This document shows, in pieces, positions 8,699-18,664 of a DNA stretch of 64,000 bases. How positions within the stretch are numbered: the stretch's first letter is position 1; each line of letters starts with the position of its first letter. Where the stretch lies: NCBI GenBank assembly GCA_016125585.1, contig WGLL01000007.1:248001-312000 (forward strand). Reading direction: 5' to 3'. Source of the stretch: Caulobacter sp. Lineage in GTDB: Bacteria > Pseudomonadota > Alphaproteobacteria > Caulobacterales > Caulobacteraceae. The position numbers and the translations under genes were made by a program. The notes beneath the pieces were generated by a model. That model worked only from the letters and a program-made list of their open reading frames with translations, was not told the DNA's origin and did no database searches.

Positions 8699-9262
8699 AT
8701 GACCCCGGCGCTCGAAGCGGCCTATGCGGAGCCGCACCGCCGCTACCACGGCCGGGCGCATATCGAGGCTTGTCTGACTGACCTGAACGGCGTCGCCGGT
8801 CTCGACGAGCGGGACCGGCGGCTGCTGACCTGGGCCATCTGGTGGCATGACGCCATCTACGACCCGACGCGGAGTGACAATGAAGAGGCCAGCGCCGACA
8901 TGGCCCGTCGCGATCTGGCGGCGATGGGGGCCGATGCAGCCGACATCGATGAGGTCTCCCGTCTGATCCTGTTGACCAAGGGCCATACGGTGGCGGAAGG
9001 CGACCGGCGGGGCGCCTTGCTGGTCTCGATCGATCTCGCCGTCCTTGGCGGCGCTCCAGAAGCCTATGACGCCTACGCGAGCGGCGTCCGGCAAGAATAC
9101 GCCCATGTCCCAGAGCCGCAGTTCCGCGCCGGCCGGGCCCGGGTCATGCGGCGGTTCCTTGACACTCCTGTCCTCTACGCCGACCCCGGCTTCCGGGACC
9201 GCCTCGAGGCCGCGGCGCGGCGCAACATCGCCCGCGAGGTTGCGGCCCTGGAAGCGGCCTGA
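8699..9262 (+). CDS. HD-superfamily metal-dependent phosphohydrolase
   Basis: A 187-residue protein of the predicted HD phosphohydrolase family. The N-terminal YHGRAH (16-21) and the metal-binding WWHDAIYD (HD at 50-51) motifs are in the order expected, followed by ASADMARRDL, LTKGH and SIDLAVLG with the distal Asp. The family resembles eukaryotic N-methyl-D-aspartate-receptor-type HD hydrolases only by fold; the substrate (nucleotide or other phosphoester) is unknown. It starts 5 bases after ppiB and converges with the phosphodiesterase gene with a single base between them. Confidence 0.8.
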   Translation: MTPALEAAYAEPHRRYHGRAHIEACLTDLNGVAGLDERDRRLLTWAIWWHDAIYDPTRSDNEEASADMARRDLAAMGADAADIDEVSRLILLTKGHTVAEGDRRGALLVSIDLAVLGGAPEAYDAYASGVRQEYAHVPEPQFRAGRARVMRRFLDTPVLYADPGFRDRLEAAARRNIAREVAALEAA

Positions 9263-9263
9263 C

Positions 9264-10247
9264 CTATCGCCTCAGCACCACCACGACCGGATAGTGGTCG
9301 GACCCCAGCTTCGGTCCCCGGGCGACGCTGACCGTCTTCCAGTCGCTGCCCGCATAGACCTGATCGATCGGCAGGATCGGGAAGGGCAGGTCGATGCGGT
9401 GGCGGCTGAAGGGCGCCGCCGGCCAGCTGGCCAGGGCATGGGTGCGACGGTCGAGGCCGAAGCGTTTGTCCTGGCGTCGCAGGGAAAACGACCAGGGCGT
9501 GGAGTTGAAATCGCCCGCCACGATGGCGCTCTCTCGGGGCAGTCCGTCCAGCACCCGCGCCAGCCGGCGGGTCTGTTCCTGCTGCGGCCCGGCCGGAAGC
9601 GGCCAGGTGTAGTGGACCCCGATCACGGTGAACTCGCCGCGCTCGGTGCGGAATCGCGCCACCGCGCCGGAGAGCCAATCTTGCGTTCCCGAGGCCCCCA
9701 GCCCCTTGTGGGCGACGGGCTTGCGTCGCGACAGGATCATGGTCGAACAGGGAACCCGGTCGGCGCAGGTGGTCTGATAGGGGTAGTCGCGGCGCAACGC
9801 CCGGGCGACGCCGCCGGTGCGGGCGAAGGCTTCCTCGAACACCAGGATGTCGGCGTCCTGGCTGCGGATCCAGTCGACCATGCCGTCGGCGCTGCCGTCA
9901 CGGCCCCAGAGATTGAACTGGATCAGCTTGAGGGTCTCGCCCTCGGCCGGGGCGGTCGGCCCGCTGGAGCGGGTCAGTTCCGGCGCCATCAGCCCGCCGG
10001 CCGCGACAATGGCGACGGCGGCGAGCAGGGGAGTCGGCCGGGCCAGCCCGCGACCGCCCGCCAGCATCCAGAGGGCCAGTCCGACCAGTCCCAGAACCAG
10101 CCAGTTGGGGGCGAAGTGGGTCAGGGCGTCCAGCCGGTCGCTGAACCGTCCGCCCTGGGCGGCGAGCGCGGAAAGGGCGCCGGTGAGCGCGAGGGCGGAC
10201 CCGGTCAGACGGAGGATCGCGCCCAGGGATTTGAACAAGCTCTGCAC
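9264..10247 (-). CDS. Membrane-anchored endonuclease/exonuclease/phosphatase family protein
   Basis: A 327-residue protein. The first about 100 residues hold three hydrophobic segments (near 8-30, 46-63 and 72-88), after which the EEP fold follows in the cell exterior or periplasm. Motifs of this Mg-dependent phosphodiesterase superfamily are present in order: FNLWG (with the metal Asn), FEEAF (metal Glu), GVHYTW, GDFNSTPW, DQVYAG and the C-terminal GSDHYPV. The membrane topology suggests action on extracytoplasmic phosphodiesters, phospholipid or nucleic acid, rather than DNA repair. No neighbour points to a pathway. Confidence 0.85.
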   Translation of the reverse strand: MQSLFKSLGAILRLTGSALALTGALSALAAQGGRFSDRLDALTHFAPNWLVLGLVGLALWMLAGGRGLARPTPLLAAVAIVAAGGLMAPELTRSSGPTAPAEGETLKLIQFNLWGRDGSADGMVDWIRSQDADILVFEEAFARTGGVARALRRDYPYQTTCADRVPCSTMILSRRKPVAHKGLGASGTQDWLSGAVARFRTERGEFTVIGVHYTWPLPAGPQQEQTRRLARVLDGLPRESAIVAGDFNSTPWSFSLRRQDKRFGLDRRTHALASWPAAPFSRHRIDLPFPILPIDQVYAGSDWKTVSVARGPKLGSDHYPVVVVLRR

Positions 10248-10327
10248 GGTTCCGCCGTTAGCACCGACCGGCGGTGCTGTCCGGCAGAACCGGTGCAGAA
10301 ATCAAGGAATCGATATCCGTGCGGGCG

Positions 10328-10891
<564 letters not shown>

Positions 10892-10917
10892 GGTCGTCTC
10901 TCCTCTGTGTTCCGGGT

Positions 10918-11532
10918 CTAGTCGCCCGCGAAGAAGGTGAACTTGGTATTGGCGTAGGTGTTGTCGCCGACCCGCAGGACGCCGGTCAGCACCGGCTGGT
11001 CGCTGGCCCCCTGGGCCTTGGCATTGGCCATGGCGACCGTGTCGAGCGTGCCCTCGAAGGTCACCTCGCCCAGCTTCGGATCGCGGCCGGCGAACCGCAT
11101 GGCCTTGCCGTCCATGCTGTAGCCGCTGGGCAGAATCCGCGTCCGCACCGCATGGGTTTCCGTCCCCAGCTCATTGACCTGCATCGGGCTGCTGGTGTCG
11201 GCGAATTCGAGGACGATGGGGCCGAAGGTCGAGGAGCGATCGCCCTGTTCCCAGGCCGCGAAGTCGCTGACCGCGCCGACGCCCATCTGCTGCAGCTCCC
11301 AGGGGCCGACCCGAATGGTCTGGGTGGGCATGTAGTAGCCGGCGGCGTCGAAGTTTCCGCTGTGATGGAAGCCCGCGACCGGCGTTGTGGCGGGTTCGGG
11401 CTCTGGCGCTGCCGGTTCCGTCGCCACGGGCGGCGCGGGGGCGGGCGCCGGCGGCGTCTCCTCCTTGCGATTGCAGCCGGCCAGCAGGGCTGTCGCGGCC
11501 GCGGCGCAGAGCGTCAGAGTGAAAATACGCAT
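10918..11532 (-). CDS. Lipoprotein of unknown function
   Basis: A 204-residue protein with a lipobox (LAGC, lipidated Cys20) followed by a Pro/Ala/Glu-rich spacer (about 24-52) and a compact domain of unknown family (VGPWELQQMGVGAVSDF, then mixed strands to the end). I do not recognise the domain. The spacer is typical of lipoproteins reaching away from the outer membrane. The gene precedes the CVNH/crystallin-like gene on the same strand (26-base gap), so both may be made together at the cell envelope. It is divergent from queA. Confidence 0.7.
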   Translation of the reverse strand: MRIFTLTLCAAAATALLAGCNRKEETPPAPAPAPPVATEPAAPEPEPATTPVAGFHHSGNFDAAGYYMPTQTIRVGPWELQQMGVGAVSDFAAWEQGDRSSTFGPIVLEFADTSSPMQVNELGTETHAVRTRILPSGYSMDGKAMRFAGRDPKLGEVTFEGTLDTVAMANAKAQGASDQPVLTGVLRVGDNTYANTKFTFFAGD

Positions 11533-11645
11533 GATGGTGATGGTCCCGGTAACCCCTGCCCTGGCCGCCGATCATTCCCCTCCGGCGCCCGGATGTCCAC
11601 CGGCAACGCTTGACGCGGGAGCCCCGGCGTCGCATCCGCCGCGCC

Positions 11646-12722
11646 ATGCTCGTCTCCGATTTCGACTTTGACCTGCCCGAACGCCTGATCGCCCTGCGAC
11701 CGGCGAGCCCGCGCGAGGCTGCGAGACTTCTTGTTGTGCGTCCGCCCCACGGCCTGGAAGATCACACCGTCGGCGACCTGCCGTCCCTGCTGCGACCCGG
11801 CGACGCGCTGGTGTTCAACGACACGCGCGTCATCCCCGCCAGACTTTTTGGCGTCCGCACGCGCGGCGACTCGGAAATCCGCGTCGAAGCCATTCTGCAT
11901 CGCCGCGCGGCGCCGGATCGCTGGACCGCCTTCATGCGGCCGGGCAAGCGGCTGAAGTCGGGCGACCGGGTTCGCTTCGGCCAGCGCAACGACCGCGCCT
12001 GTGCGGCGGCGGGGCTGGACGCTACCGTGGTCGAAAAGGGGGAGGGGGGCGAACTGACCCTGGCCTTTGACCTGACCGGCGTTGACCTGGACCTGGCCGT
12101 GGCCGGCATCGGTGAAATGCCGCTGCCGCCCTATATCGCCAGCAAGCGGGCCGAGGATGACCAGGACCGGTCCGACTACCAGACCGTCTATGCCCGGAAG
12201 GACGGCTCCGTCGCCGCCCCGACAGCCGGCCTGCATTTCACCCCGGCCCTGCTGGAGGCGATCGCGGCCCGGGGCGTCAGCAGCCACTTCGTCACCCTGC
12301 ACGTCGGCGCCGGCACCTTCCTGCCGGTCAAGACCGACGTCGTCGCCGAACACCGGATGCATGCCGAGTTCGGGGTTGTGTCAGCCGCCGTCGCCGACGA
12401 GCTCAATGCGGTTCGCGCCGCCGGCGGCCGGATCGTCTGTGTCGGCACCACCTCCCTGCGGCTGCTGGAAAGCGCGGCCAGCGAGGACGGGACCATCGCC
12501 CCCTTCGCCGACGACACGGCCATCTTCATCACGCCGGGCTACCGCTTTCGCGCCGCCGATGTGCTGATGACCAACTTCCATCTGCCGAAATCGACCCTGT
12601 TCATGCTGGTCAGCGCCTTCGCCGGTCAGGAGACCATGAAGGCGGCCTACGCCCACGCCATCGAGACGGGCTACCGCTTCTATTCCTACGGCGACTCATC
12701 CCTGCTAATGCGCGCCGCCTGA
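11646..12722 (+). CDS. queA: S-adenosylmethionine:tRNA ribosyltransferase-isomerase
   Basis: QueA transfers and rearranges the ribosyl part of SAM onto preQ1 in tRNA, forming epoxyqueuosine at the wobble position of GUN anticodons. The 358-residue product starts [15 protein letters not shown] and carries the family blocks [37 protein letters not shown] and [13 protein letters not shown]. The ATG at 11646 is chosen; the 12 upstream codons are Arg-rich and unconserved. Its stop overlaps the start of tgt by one base, giving a queA-tgt operon for consecutive queuosine steps. Confidence 0.96.
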   Translation: MLVSDFDFDLPERLIALRPASPREAARLLVVRPPHGLEDHTVGDLPSLLRPGDALVFNDTRVIPARLFGVRTRGDSEIRVEAILHRRAAPDRWTAFMRPGKRLKSGDRVRFGQRNDRACAAAGLDATVVEKGEGGELTLAFDLTGVDLDLAVAGIGEMPLPPYIASKRAEDDQDRSDYQTVYARKDGSVAAPTAGLHFTPALLEAIAARGVSSHFVTLHVGAGTFLPVKTDVVAEHRMHAEFGVVSAAVADELNAVRAAGGRIVCVGTTSLRLLESAASEDGTIAPFADDTAIFITPGYRFRAADVLMTNFHLPKSTLFMLVSAFAGQETMKAAYAHAIETGYRFYSYGDSSLLMRAA

Positions 12723-13846
12723 TGAGCGCATTCCCCTTCGAGATTTCCGCCACTGACGGCGCCGCCCGCACCGGCGTGCTGAAGACCCCCCGTGGCGACA
12801 TCCGTACACCGGCCTTCATGCCGGTCGGCACCGCGGCGACGGTCAAGGCGCTGACGGTCGATCAGGTCCGGGAGACCGGCGCCGACATCCTCCTGGGCAA
12901 CACCTACCACCTGATGCTGCGACCGACCGCCGAGCGGGTGAAGCGGCTGGGCGGCCTCCATACCTTCATGCGCTGGGACAAACCCATCCTGACCGACAGC
13001 GGCGGCTTCCAGGTGATGAGCCTGAGCAACATCGCCAAGGTCAAGGAAGATGCCGTCACCTTCGCCAGCCACATCGACGGCTCGCGCCATGTGCTGTCGC
13101 CGGAACGCTCCATCGAGATCCAGGCCGACCTGCTGGGGTCGGACATCGTCATGCAGCTGGACGAATGCGTCAGCTGGCCGGCCGAGGAGGACCGCGCCGC
13201 CGAGGCCATGCGCCTGTCCGCCCGCTGGGGTCAGCGCAGCAAGGACGCCTTCGGGGTTCGGGACTCCCAGGTGCTGTTCGGCATCCAGCAGGGCTCGACC
13301 TTCGAGCATCTGCGTCGGGAATCGTCGGAACGCCTGACCGAGACCGGCTTCGACGGCTATGCGATCGGCGGCCTGGCCGTGGGCGAGGGCCATGCGGCCA
13401 TGTGCGAGGTGCTGGACTATGCGCCGGGCCTGCTGCCGGCCGACCGGCCGCGCTACCTGATGGGCGTCGGCAAGCCGATCGACATCGTCGAGGCGGTGGC
13501 CCGCGGGGTCGATATGTTCGACTGCGTCCTGCCGACCCGTTCGGGCCGCCACGGCCAGGCCTGGACCTGGAGCGGGTCGGTCAATCTGAAGAACGCCCGG
13601 TTCGCCGAGGATGATGCGCCGCTGGACCCCGACATCCCGGGCCCGGCGGGCGGCGTCTATTCAAAGGCTTATCTGCACCACCTGGTGAAGGCCGACGAAA
13701 TCCTCGGCCAGGTCCTGCTGTCCTGGCACAACATCGCCTTCTTCCAGAGCCTGACGGCCGCCCTGCGCGCGGCCATCGCCGAAGGCCGGCTGGACCAGTT
13801 CCGCAAGGACTTCGCCGCCCGCCAGAAGGTCGCCGGCCAGTCCTAG
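12722..13846 (+). CDS. tgt: tRNA-guanine(34) transglycosylase lacking the zinc cysteines
   Basis: Tgt swaps guanine 34 for preQ1 in tRNA-Asp, -Asn, -His and -Tyr, the step before QueA. The 374-residue protein has the catalytic-base block [11 protein letters not shown], the tRNA/base-binding GGLAVGE and the nucleophile region [16 protein letters not shown]. The zinc site normally CxCxxC is replaced by DIPGPAGG in the otherwise conserved stretch before YSKAYLHHL, so all three cysteines are absent; the fourth ligand, His in SWHNIAFF, remains. The loss is embedded in intact conserved sequence, so it is not a frameshift. Whether the enzyme is active without zinc or uses other ligands is open. Confidence 0.93.
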   Translation: MSAFPFEISATDGAARTGVLKTPRGDIRTPAFMPVGTAATVKALTVDQVRETGADILLGNTYHLMLRPTAERVKRLGGLHTFMRWDKPILTDSGGFQVMSLSNIAKVKEDAVTFASHIDGSRHVLSPERSIEIQADLLGSDIVMQLDECVSWPAEEDRAAEAMRLSARWGQRSKDAFGVRDSQVLFGIQQGSTFEHLRRESSERLTETGFDGYAIGGLAVGEGHAAMCEVLDYAPGLLPADRPRYLMGVGKPIDIVEAVARGVDMFDCVLPTRSGRHGQAWTWSGSVNLKNARFAEDDAPLDPDIPGPAGGVYSKAYLHHLVKADEILGQVLLSWHNIAFFQSLTAALRAAIAEGRLDQFRKDFAARQKVAGQS

Positions 13847-13862
13847 ACGTTGCAGCCGGGCG

Positions 13863-14471
13863 CTAGCGGATCGGATATTTCGGCGTGCTGGGATCCCGCA
13901 TCTCGATCTTGGGCCCGCTGTAGGGCGTCGGGGCCGCCGGCGCCTTGCAGCCCTTGGCCAGGCCCAGGCCCTTGAGGTAGCCGCGGCGAATGCCGCCGGC
14001 GGTGATGGCCGAGCGGACCAGCTTGTCGTGCTGTTCGGCGCCGGTCAGCTTGCGCACCCAGCCCCTGAACGGGATCAGGTCCTGGGCCGCGCCCACCGCC
14101 ATGCGCATGGCCTCGTCGCCGACGAACTCCCGGCTGTCGGCGATCAGGCCCTGATCGGCCTTGGTCGGCTTGGGCTGGTCCATGTCGGGACCCAACGCCT
14201 CGTCGAGTGGCGCGATCAAGGCGCGAATCTCCTGGCAGGTCATCGGCCTGGGCTTGGCGTAGGGGTCGGCCAGGGCGTCCAGCAGCACCTGCGGGATCTT
14301 GGTGCGCAGGACATTGATGTCGCGCAAGGGCGAGGAGGCGGCGCCGGCGAGGCTGCCCTTGTTGACCTGGTCGGTCGTCCTGACGCGGCCGGGATCAATG
14401 GGGGGCGGCGCCATGGTGGCGCAAGCGCCCAGCAACAACAGGGGCGTTAGCAACAGGAGGCGTTTTCTCAT
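13863..14471 (-). CDS. Lipoprotein of unknown function
   Basis: A 202-residue protein with lipobox LGAC (Cys17) after a very leucine-rich signal. The mature part has a regular helical look, including GDEAMRMAVGAAQDLIPFRGWVRKLTGAEQHDKLVRSAITAGGIRRGYLKGLG near the C-terminus, and two further cysteines (TCQEI and KGCKAP). I do not recognise a domain. The ATG at 14471 gives a proper lipoprotein signal; 28 codons of open frame upstream are rejected. It converges with tgt and is divergent from the tRNA-Lys gene. Confidence 0.7.
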   Translation of the reverse strand: MRKRLLLLTPLLLLGACATMAPPPIDPGRVRTTDQVNKGSLAGAASSPLRDINVLRTKIPQVLLDALADPYAKPRPMTCQEIRALIAPLDEALGPDMDQPKPTKADQGLIADSREFVGDEAMRMAVGAAQDLIPFRGWVRKLTGAEQHDKLVRSAITAGGIRRGYLKGLGLAKGCKAPAAPTPYSGPKIEMRDPSTPKYPIR

Positions 14472-14501
14472 GGGATTGATTCTACGCCGCAAAAGAGGCT
14501 T

Positions 14502-14515
14502 CGCAAGCGCTTGCG
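14502..14515. promoter_or_regulatory. Perfect 14-bp palindrome between lipoprotein and tRNA-Lys
   Basis: CGCAAGCGCTTGCG is exactly self-complementary and lies in the divergent region about 30 bases from the lipoprotein start and 60 bases before the tRNA. Its right half overlaps TTGCGG, a possible -35 for the tRNA with TATGGT 17 bases later. It could be a repressor site or a chance GC palindrome. Confidence 0.3.
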
Positions 14516-14576
14516 GCGCGCGGCGGGCGCCACTATGGTCCGCGCCGCTTTCCAAGGGCCTCTGCCCGATTGAAGC

Positions 14577-14651
14577 GGGCCGGTAGCTCAGTGGTAGAGC
14601 ATTCGACTTTTAATCGAATGGTCGTGGGTTCGACCCCCACCCGGCCTACCA
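14577..14651 (+). tRNA. tRNA-Lys (anticodon TTT)
   Basis: A 75-nt cloverleaf including encoded CCA. Acceptor arm GGGCCGG pairs with CCGGCCT (G1-U72 wobble); the D arm is GCTC-AGTGGTA-GAGC; the anticodon stem TTCGA/TCGAA encloses CTTTTAA with anticodon TTT at 14609-14611; the T arm is GTGGG-TTCGACC-CCCAC. Discriminator A and CCA end the gene. Confidence 0.97.
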
Positions 14652-14789
14652 ATCTCCCTTCCCCAGTCTGACGCCGGAGGCGGACCGGCGTGCCGGTCTC
14701 TCTAAACGCCGCGCGAGCCCTGCGACCTTGCGAGCCGGCGCCGAACGAGGCATGCACCGGGCCTCCTGTTCGCTGTGGAAGTTTCGCAG

Positions 14790-16670
14790 ATGCTTGTTCT
14801 GGTTCGCGCCCTCGCCGTGGCTCTGTTGTTGTCGACGAGCGCCCCCGCCGCTGCGGCGCCGAAAGCGGCCGTGCCTGAAGTCGCGCCGATCCTGACCACG
14901 GCCGACGCGGTCGACGATTCCAGCTGGGCCCGGCCGCGCGAGGCCCGGGTGACCCACGTCGATCTCGATCTGGCGACCGACTTCAAGAGGAAGCGGCTGT
15001 TTGGAATGGCAGGTCTCGACATCCTGGCGGCGCCCGGCGCCCGCGAGGTCGTTCTGGATACCCTGGACCTGACCATTTTCTCGGTCGAGGATGGCAAGGG
15101 GCAGCCGCTTCCCTGGATCCTCGGCAAGGCCGAAGGCGGCAAGGGCGCGCCCCTGACCGTGCAGCTGAACGGCGCAAGGCGGATCGTCGTCTACTACAGG
15201 ACCGGCTCGGCCTTGGCGCTGCAGTGGCTGGCCCCGGAGCTGACCGCGGGCAAGACCAAGCCCTTCCTCTACAGTCAGGGCCAGCCGACGCTGAACCGTA
15301 GCTGGATCCCGCCCCAGGACAGCCCCGGCGTTCGCCAGACCTGGACCGCCCGGATCGTGGTTCCCGAAGATCTGACGGCGGTGATGAGCGGCGAGAAGCT
15401 GACGCCGCAGGGCGAGGCGGCCGGGCCGGGCAAGCGCGCCTTCCGCTTCCGCATGACCCATCCCACCGCGCCCTATCTGATCGCCCTGGCGGTCGGCGAC
15501 ATCGCCTTCCGCCCGCTGGGACCGCGCACCGGGGTCTATACCGAGCCGGCGATGATGGACCGGGCCGCCTACGAGCTGGCCGACACCGAGAAGATGGTCG
15601 AGGCGGCGGAGTCCCTCTACGGCCCCTATCGCTGGGGCCGCTACGACGTGCTGGTGCTGCCGCCGGCCTTTCCCTACGGCGGGATGGAAAACACCACCCT
15701 GACCTTCCTGACCCCGACCTTCATCACCGGCGACCGGGCCAACGTCGGTCTGGTGGCGCATGAACTGGCGCACAGCTGGTCGGGCAATCTGGTGACCAAC
15801 GCCACCTGGAAGGACATCTGGCTCAACGAGGGCTTCACCAGCTACGTCGAGAACCGGATGATGGAGGCGATCTACGGTCCCGAGCGGGCCGAGATCGAGG
15901 CCGATCTCGCCTGGGATCAGCTTCAGGAAGCCGTCCGCGAGATGAAGCCGGAGCGCACGACCCTCTACGGCGAGGACACCGGCGTCGAATATGTGAAGGG
16001 CGAGGCCTTCCTGCGGACGATGGAACACATCATCGGCCGCGACCGCTGGGACGCCTGGCTGCGCGGCTATTTCGACCGCCACGCCTTCGCCCCCCAGACC
16101 ACGGCCGGCTTCCTGGCCGATCTGAGGCAATATCTGATCAAGGACGACGCGGAGCTGGAGGCGAAGCTGCAACTGGACGCCTGGGTCTATCAGCCGGGGG
16201 TGCCGTCCAACGCCTATCACAAGCCCGCCGCCGCCCTGCTGAAGGTCGATGCGGCGCGCGACGCCTTCCTCGCCGGCGGTCCCGCCGCCGACCTGCCGAC
16301 GAAGGACTGGACGACCCAGGCCTGGTCCCGGTTCCTCAATGGCCTGCCGCGCACCCTGACCGTGGGCCAACTCGACGATCTGGACGGGTCGTTGGAGCTA
16401 TCCGCCTCGACCAACGCCTATGTGCGCAGCGCCTGGCTCGAACTGGTCGTCGCCAATCGCTACGCGCCCGGCCTTCCGTCCCTGGAGGCCTTCCTGAAGT
16501 CCAATGGCCGGGGCCTGTTTGTCGCCCCGCTCTACGCCGGCCTGATCAAGGACAAGGTCTGGGGTCTGCCGCTGGCGCAACGCTATTTCGACGCGTCAAA
16601 GGGGGTCTATCACCCCTCGCTGGCGAACCGGATCGGGAAGCAGATCGCGGCGGCTGAAGCGGACAAATAG
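14790..16670 (+). CDS. M1-family zinc metallopeptidase (exported)
   Basis: A 626-residue exported aminopeptidase. Residues 1-23 form a signal peptide (ending in an Ala-rich stretch). The N-terminal beta domain (about 45-240) includes the substrate motif PYLIALAVGDI; the catalytic domain has the exopeptidase GGMEN (297-301), zinc-binding HELAH (324-328) and the third ligand Glu347 in NEGF. The order and the C-terminal helical region (about 500-626) match the leukotriene-A4-hydrolase-like subgroup of M1. It would trim peptides in the periplasm. The ATG at 14790 is preferred over a GTG five codons upstream. It converges with glk. Confidence 0.92.
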   Translation: MLVLVRALAVALLLSTSAPAAAAPKAAVPEVAPILTTADAVDDSSWARPREARVTHVDLDLATDFKRKRLFGMAGLDILAAPGAREVVLDTLDLTIFSVEDGKGQPLPWILGKAEGGKGAPLTVQLNGARRIVVYYRTGSALALQWLAPELTAGKTKPFLYSQGQPTLNRSWIPPQDSPGVRQTWTARIVVPEDLTAVMSGEKLTPQGEAAGPGKRAFRFRMTHPTAPYLIALAVGDIAFRPLGPRTGVYTEPAMMDRAAYELADTEKMVEAAESLYGPYRWGRYDVLVLPPAFPYGGMENTTLTFLTPTFITGDRANVGLVAHELAHSWSGNLVTNATWKDIWLNEGFTSYVENRMMEAIYGPERAEIEADLAWDQLQEAVREMKPERTTLYGEDTGVEYVKGEAFLRTMEHIIGRDRWDAWLRGYFDRHAFAPQTTAGFLADLRQYLIKDDAELEAKLQLDAWVYQPGVPSNAYHKPAAALLKVDAARDAFLAGGPAADLPTKDWTTQAWSRFLNGLPRTLTVGQLDDLDGSLELSASTNAYVRSAWLELVVANRYAPGLPSLEAFLKSNGRGLFVAPLYAGLIKDKVWGLPLAQRYFDASKGVYHPSLANRIGKQIAAAEADK

Positions 16671-16696
16671 CGCGCCGACCGGCCCCGGGGACCAGC

Positions 16697-17650
16697 TCAG
16701 ACGGGGGCTGACGCCGCGCCGAGCAGGGCGGCGTGGGGATGCAGTATGACCCTGGTCGGGATGGCGGCGCAGTAGCCCTGGAAGCGCCCCTTGGCCTCGA
16801 ACGCCTGGCGAAAGCCGCTGTTGCGCAGGGTGTCGATCAGTCGGGGGGCGATGCCGCCGCCCAGATAGACGCCGCCGCTGGCGCCGAAGGCCAGGGCGAA
16901 GTCGCCGGCCACGGCGCCATAGATGCGGCAGAACCGCTCCAGCGCCTCGGCGCATTGTCGATCGTCGCCATGCGTCGCGCGGTGGACCACGTCTTCCGGC
17001 GACAGGTCCAGGGGCTCCACCGCGGCAAGGCGCGACAGGGCTTCATAGAGATTGACCAGACCCGGGCCTGACAGCAGCCGCTCGACCGACACCCGGCCGA
17101 ACCGGGCGGTGAGGATCGCCAGGATCGCCACTTCTGTCTCGTCGGTCGGGGCAAAGGCGATGTGGCCGCCTTCGGTGACCGCGACGGCCTCGCCCCTGGC
17201 GTCGCGGACCAGGGCGCCGACGCCAAGACCTGTGCCGGCGCCGATGATCGCCACAGTCCCTCCTGAGGCCCGGACGTCGCCGATGTCGCCGAGGTCTTCC
17301 GCCCCGAGGCGGGGAACCGACAGGGCCAGGGCCTCATAGTCATTGATCAGTCGGGCGTTCCGGAAGCCGTGCGCCTTGAGCGCCCCCTCCGACATCTTCC
17401 AGCGGCCATTGGTCAGATCGGCCCGGCCGGCGGTCACCGGTCCGGCGACGGCGATAACCGCCTCCGCCGGCAAGGGCCTGCCGTCCAGATAGTGGTCGAT
17501 GGCGGCTTCCAGGTTCTCATAGCCCTCGCGCTCGAAACCGCGCGGATCGGCAAGCGGTGCGTCCGCCTCGCCGGTCTCCACGATGGCGAAGCGGCAGTTG
17601 GTGCCGCCGACGTCGCCGACCAGCCTTTGGGTGCGGGCTGCGGCGGTCAA
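16697..17650 (-). CDS. glk: Glucokinase
   Basis: A 317-residue bacterial Glk-type kinase that phosphorylates glucose with ATP, feeding the Entner-Doudoroff route common in this lineage. ATP-binding GDVGGTNCRFAI (12-23), sugar-binding LINDYEALALS, the second phosphate loop GAGTGLGVG and EGGHIAF are present in order, with GGGIAPR near the C-terminus. The start is a TTG at 17650 because an ATG further upstream is out of frame and meets a stop. The gene is divergent from the crotonase gene (192 bases apart) with no sugar transporter nearby. Confidence 0.9.
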   Translation of the reverse strand: MTAAARTQRLVGDVGGTNCRFAIVETGEADAPLADPRGFEREGYENLEAAIDHYLDGRPLPAEAVIAVAGPVTAGRADLTNGRWKMSEGALKAHGFRNARLINDYEALALSVPRLGAEDLGDIGDVRASGGTVAIIGAGTGLGVGALVRDARGEAVAVTEGGHIAFAPTDETEVAILAILTARFGRVSVERLLSGPGLVNLYEALSRLAAVEPLDLSPEDVVHRATHGDDRQCAEALERFCRIYGAVAGDFALAFGASGGVYLGGGIAPRLIDTLRNSGFRQAFEAKGRFQGYCAAIPTRVILHPHAALLGAASAPV

Positions 17651-17842
17651 ATGCGGGCCTGTCGGGGCATGTCGCCAAGGGTCTCCATGGGCTCAGGGTG
17701 GCGCAGGCAGCGAAGGGTCTCAACAGGCAATCTAACCGGCGAGGCGTTCCGTCGTTGCAGGCAATCGACATGGCGGCCCCGTGACGACGCGCGGTCGTGC
17801 AGCTATGGAAGTGACGAAACACGTCAGCCGAGGAAACCGCCA

Positions 17843-18640
17843 ATGTCCCTGATCACCACCGAAAAGCGCGGCCATATCGCCATCCTGACCCTGAACCGGC
17901 CGGAATCGATGAATGCCCTGGGCGCGCCCGGGGATGGCGACCAGGTGGCCGAGGCCTGTGCGGCGATCAACGCAGACCAGACCATTCGTTGCGTGGTGCT
18001 GACCGGCGCCGGCCGGGCCTTCTCGGCCGGCGGCGACGTCAAGGCGATGAAGGCCCGGGAAGGCGCCTTCGCCGGCGGCGGCGTCGGCATCCGCGACAAC
18101 TACCGCAACAACATCCATCGCATCGTCCGGGCGGTCTATGGCCTTGAGGTCCCCTCGATCGCCGCCGTCAACGGCGCGGCCATCGGCCTGGGCTGCGATG
18201 TGGCCTGCATGACCGACATCCGCATCTCCTCGGCCGACGCCAAGTTCGGGGTGACCTTCCTCAAGCTCGGCCTGATCCCCGGCGACGGCGGCGCCTGGCT
18301 TCTGCCCCGCACCATCGGTATGAGCCGGGCCGCCGAGCTGCTGTTCACCGGCGACGTCATCAGCGCCCAGAAGGCCGAACAGTGGGGCCTGGTCAGCCAG
18401 GTGGTCGAGGCCGAGGCCCTGATGCCCGCCGCCATCGCCATGGCCGAGAAGATCGCCCAGCAGCCGCCGCACGCCCTGCGTCTGGCCAAGTCCCTGCTCA
18501 AGCATGGCCAGAACACCACCTATGACACCCTGCTGGAGATGAGCGCTGCCTCCCAGGCCATCGCCCATCTGACCGAGGACCACATGGAAGGGGTCAGCGC
18601 GCTGCTGGAAAAGCGGGTCGCGGACTTCAAGGGCCGGTAG
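17843..18640 (+). CDS. Crotonase (enoyl-CoA hydratase/isomerase) family protein
   Basis: A 265-residue crotonase-fold enzyme acting on an acyl-CoA. The oxyanion-hole segments AGRAFSAGGD and NGAAIGLGCD are clear, followed by LGLIPGDGGAWLLPR and the hexamer-forming C-terminus. Both glutamates used by true enoyl-CoA hydratases are absent: the first (in GGGCE) is Asp in GLGCD, and the second (in FGxPE) falls at Phe in FGVTFLKLG. An isomerase, hydrolase or other crotonase activity is therefore as likely as hydration. The AGGAAA site is 7 bases before the ATG; a longer open frame upstream overlaps glk and is not used. Confidence 0.88.
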   Translation: MSLITTEKRGHIAILTLNRPESMNALGAPGDGDQVAEACAAINADQTIRCVVLTGAGRAFSAGGDVKAMKAREGAFAGGGVGIRDNYRNNIHRIVRAVYGLEVPSIAAVNGAAIGLGCDVACMTDIRISSADAKFGVTFLKLGLIPGDGGAWLLPRTIGMSRAAELLFTGDVISAQKAEQWGLVSQVVEAEALMPAAIAMAEKIAQQPPHALRLAKSLLKHGQNTTYDTLLEMSAASQAIAHLTEDHMEGVSALLEKRVADFKGR

Positions 18641-18664
18641 CGGCGACCGGGGCCCGGGACGAGC

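Noticed and set aside
14577..14651. tRNA-Lys as an integration site for a mobile element
   Set aside because: No integrase or duplicated tRNA 3' end is seen downstream.
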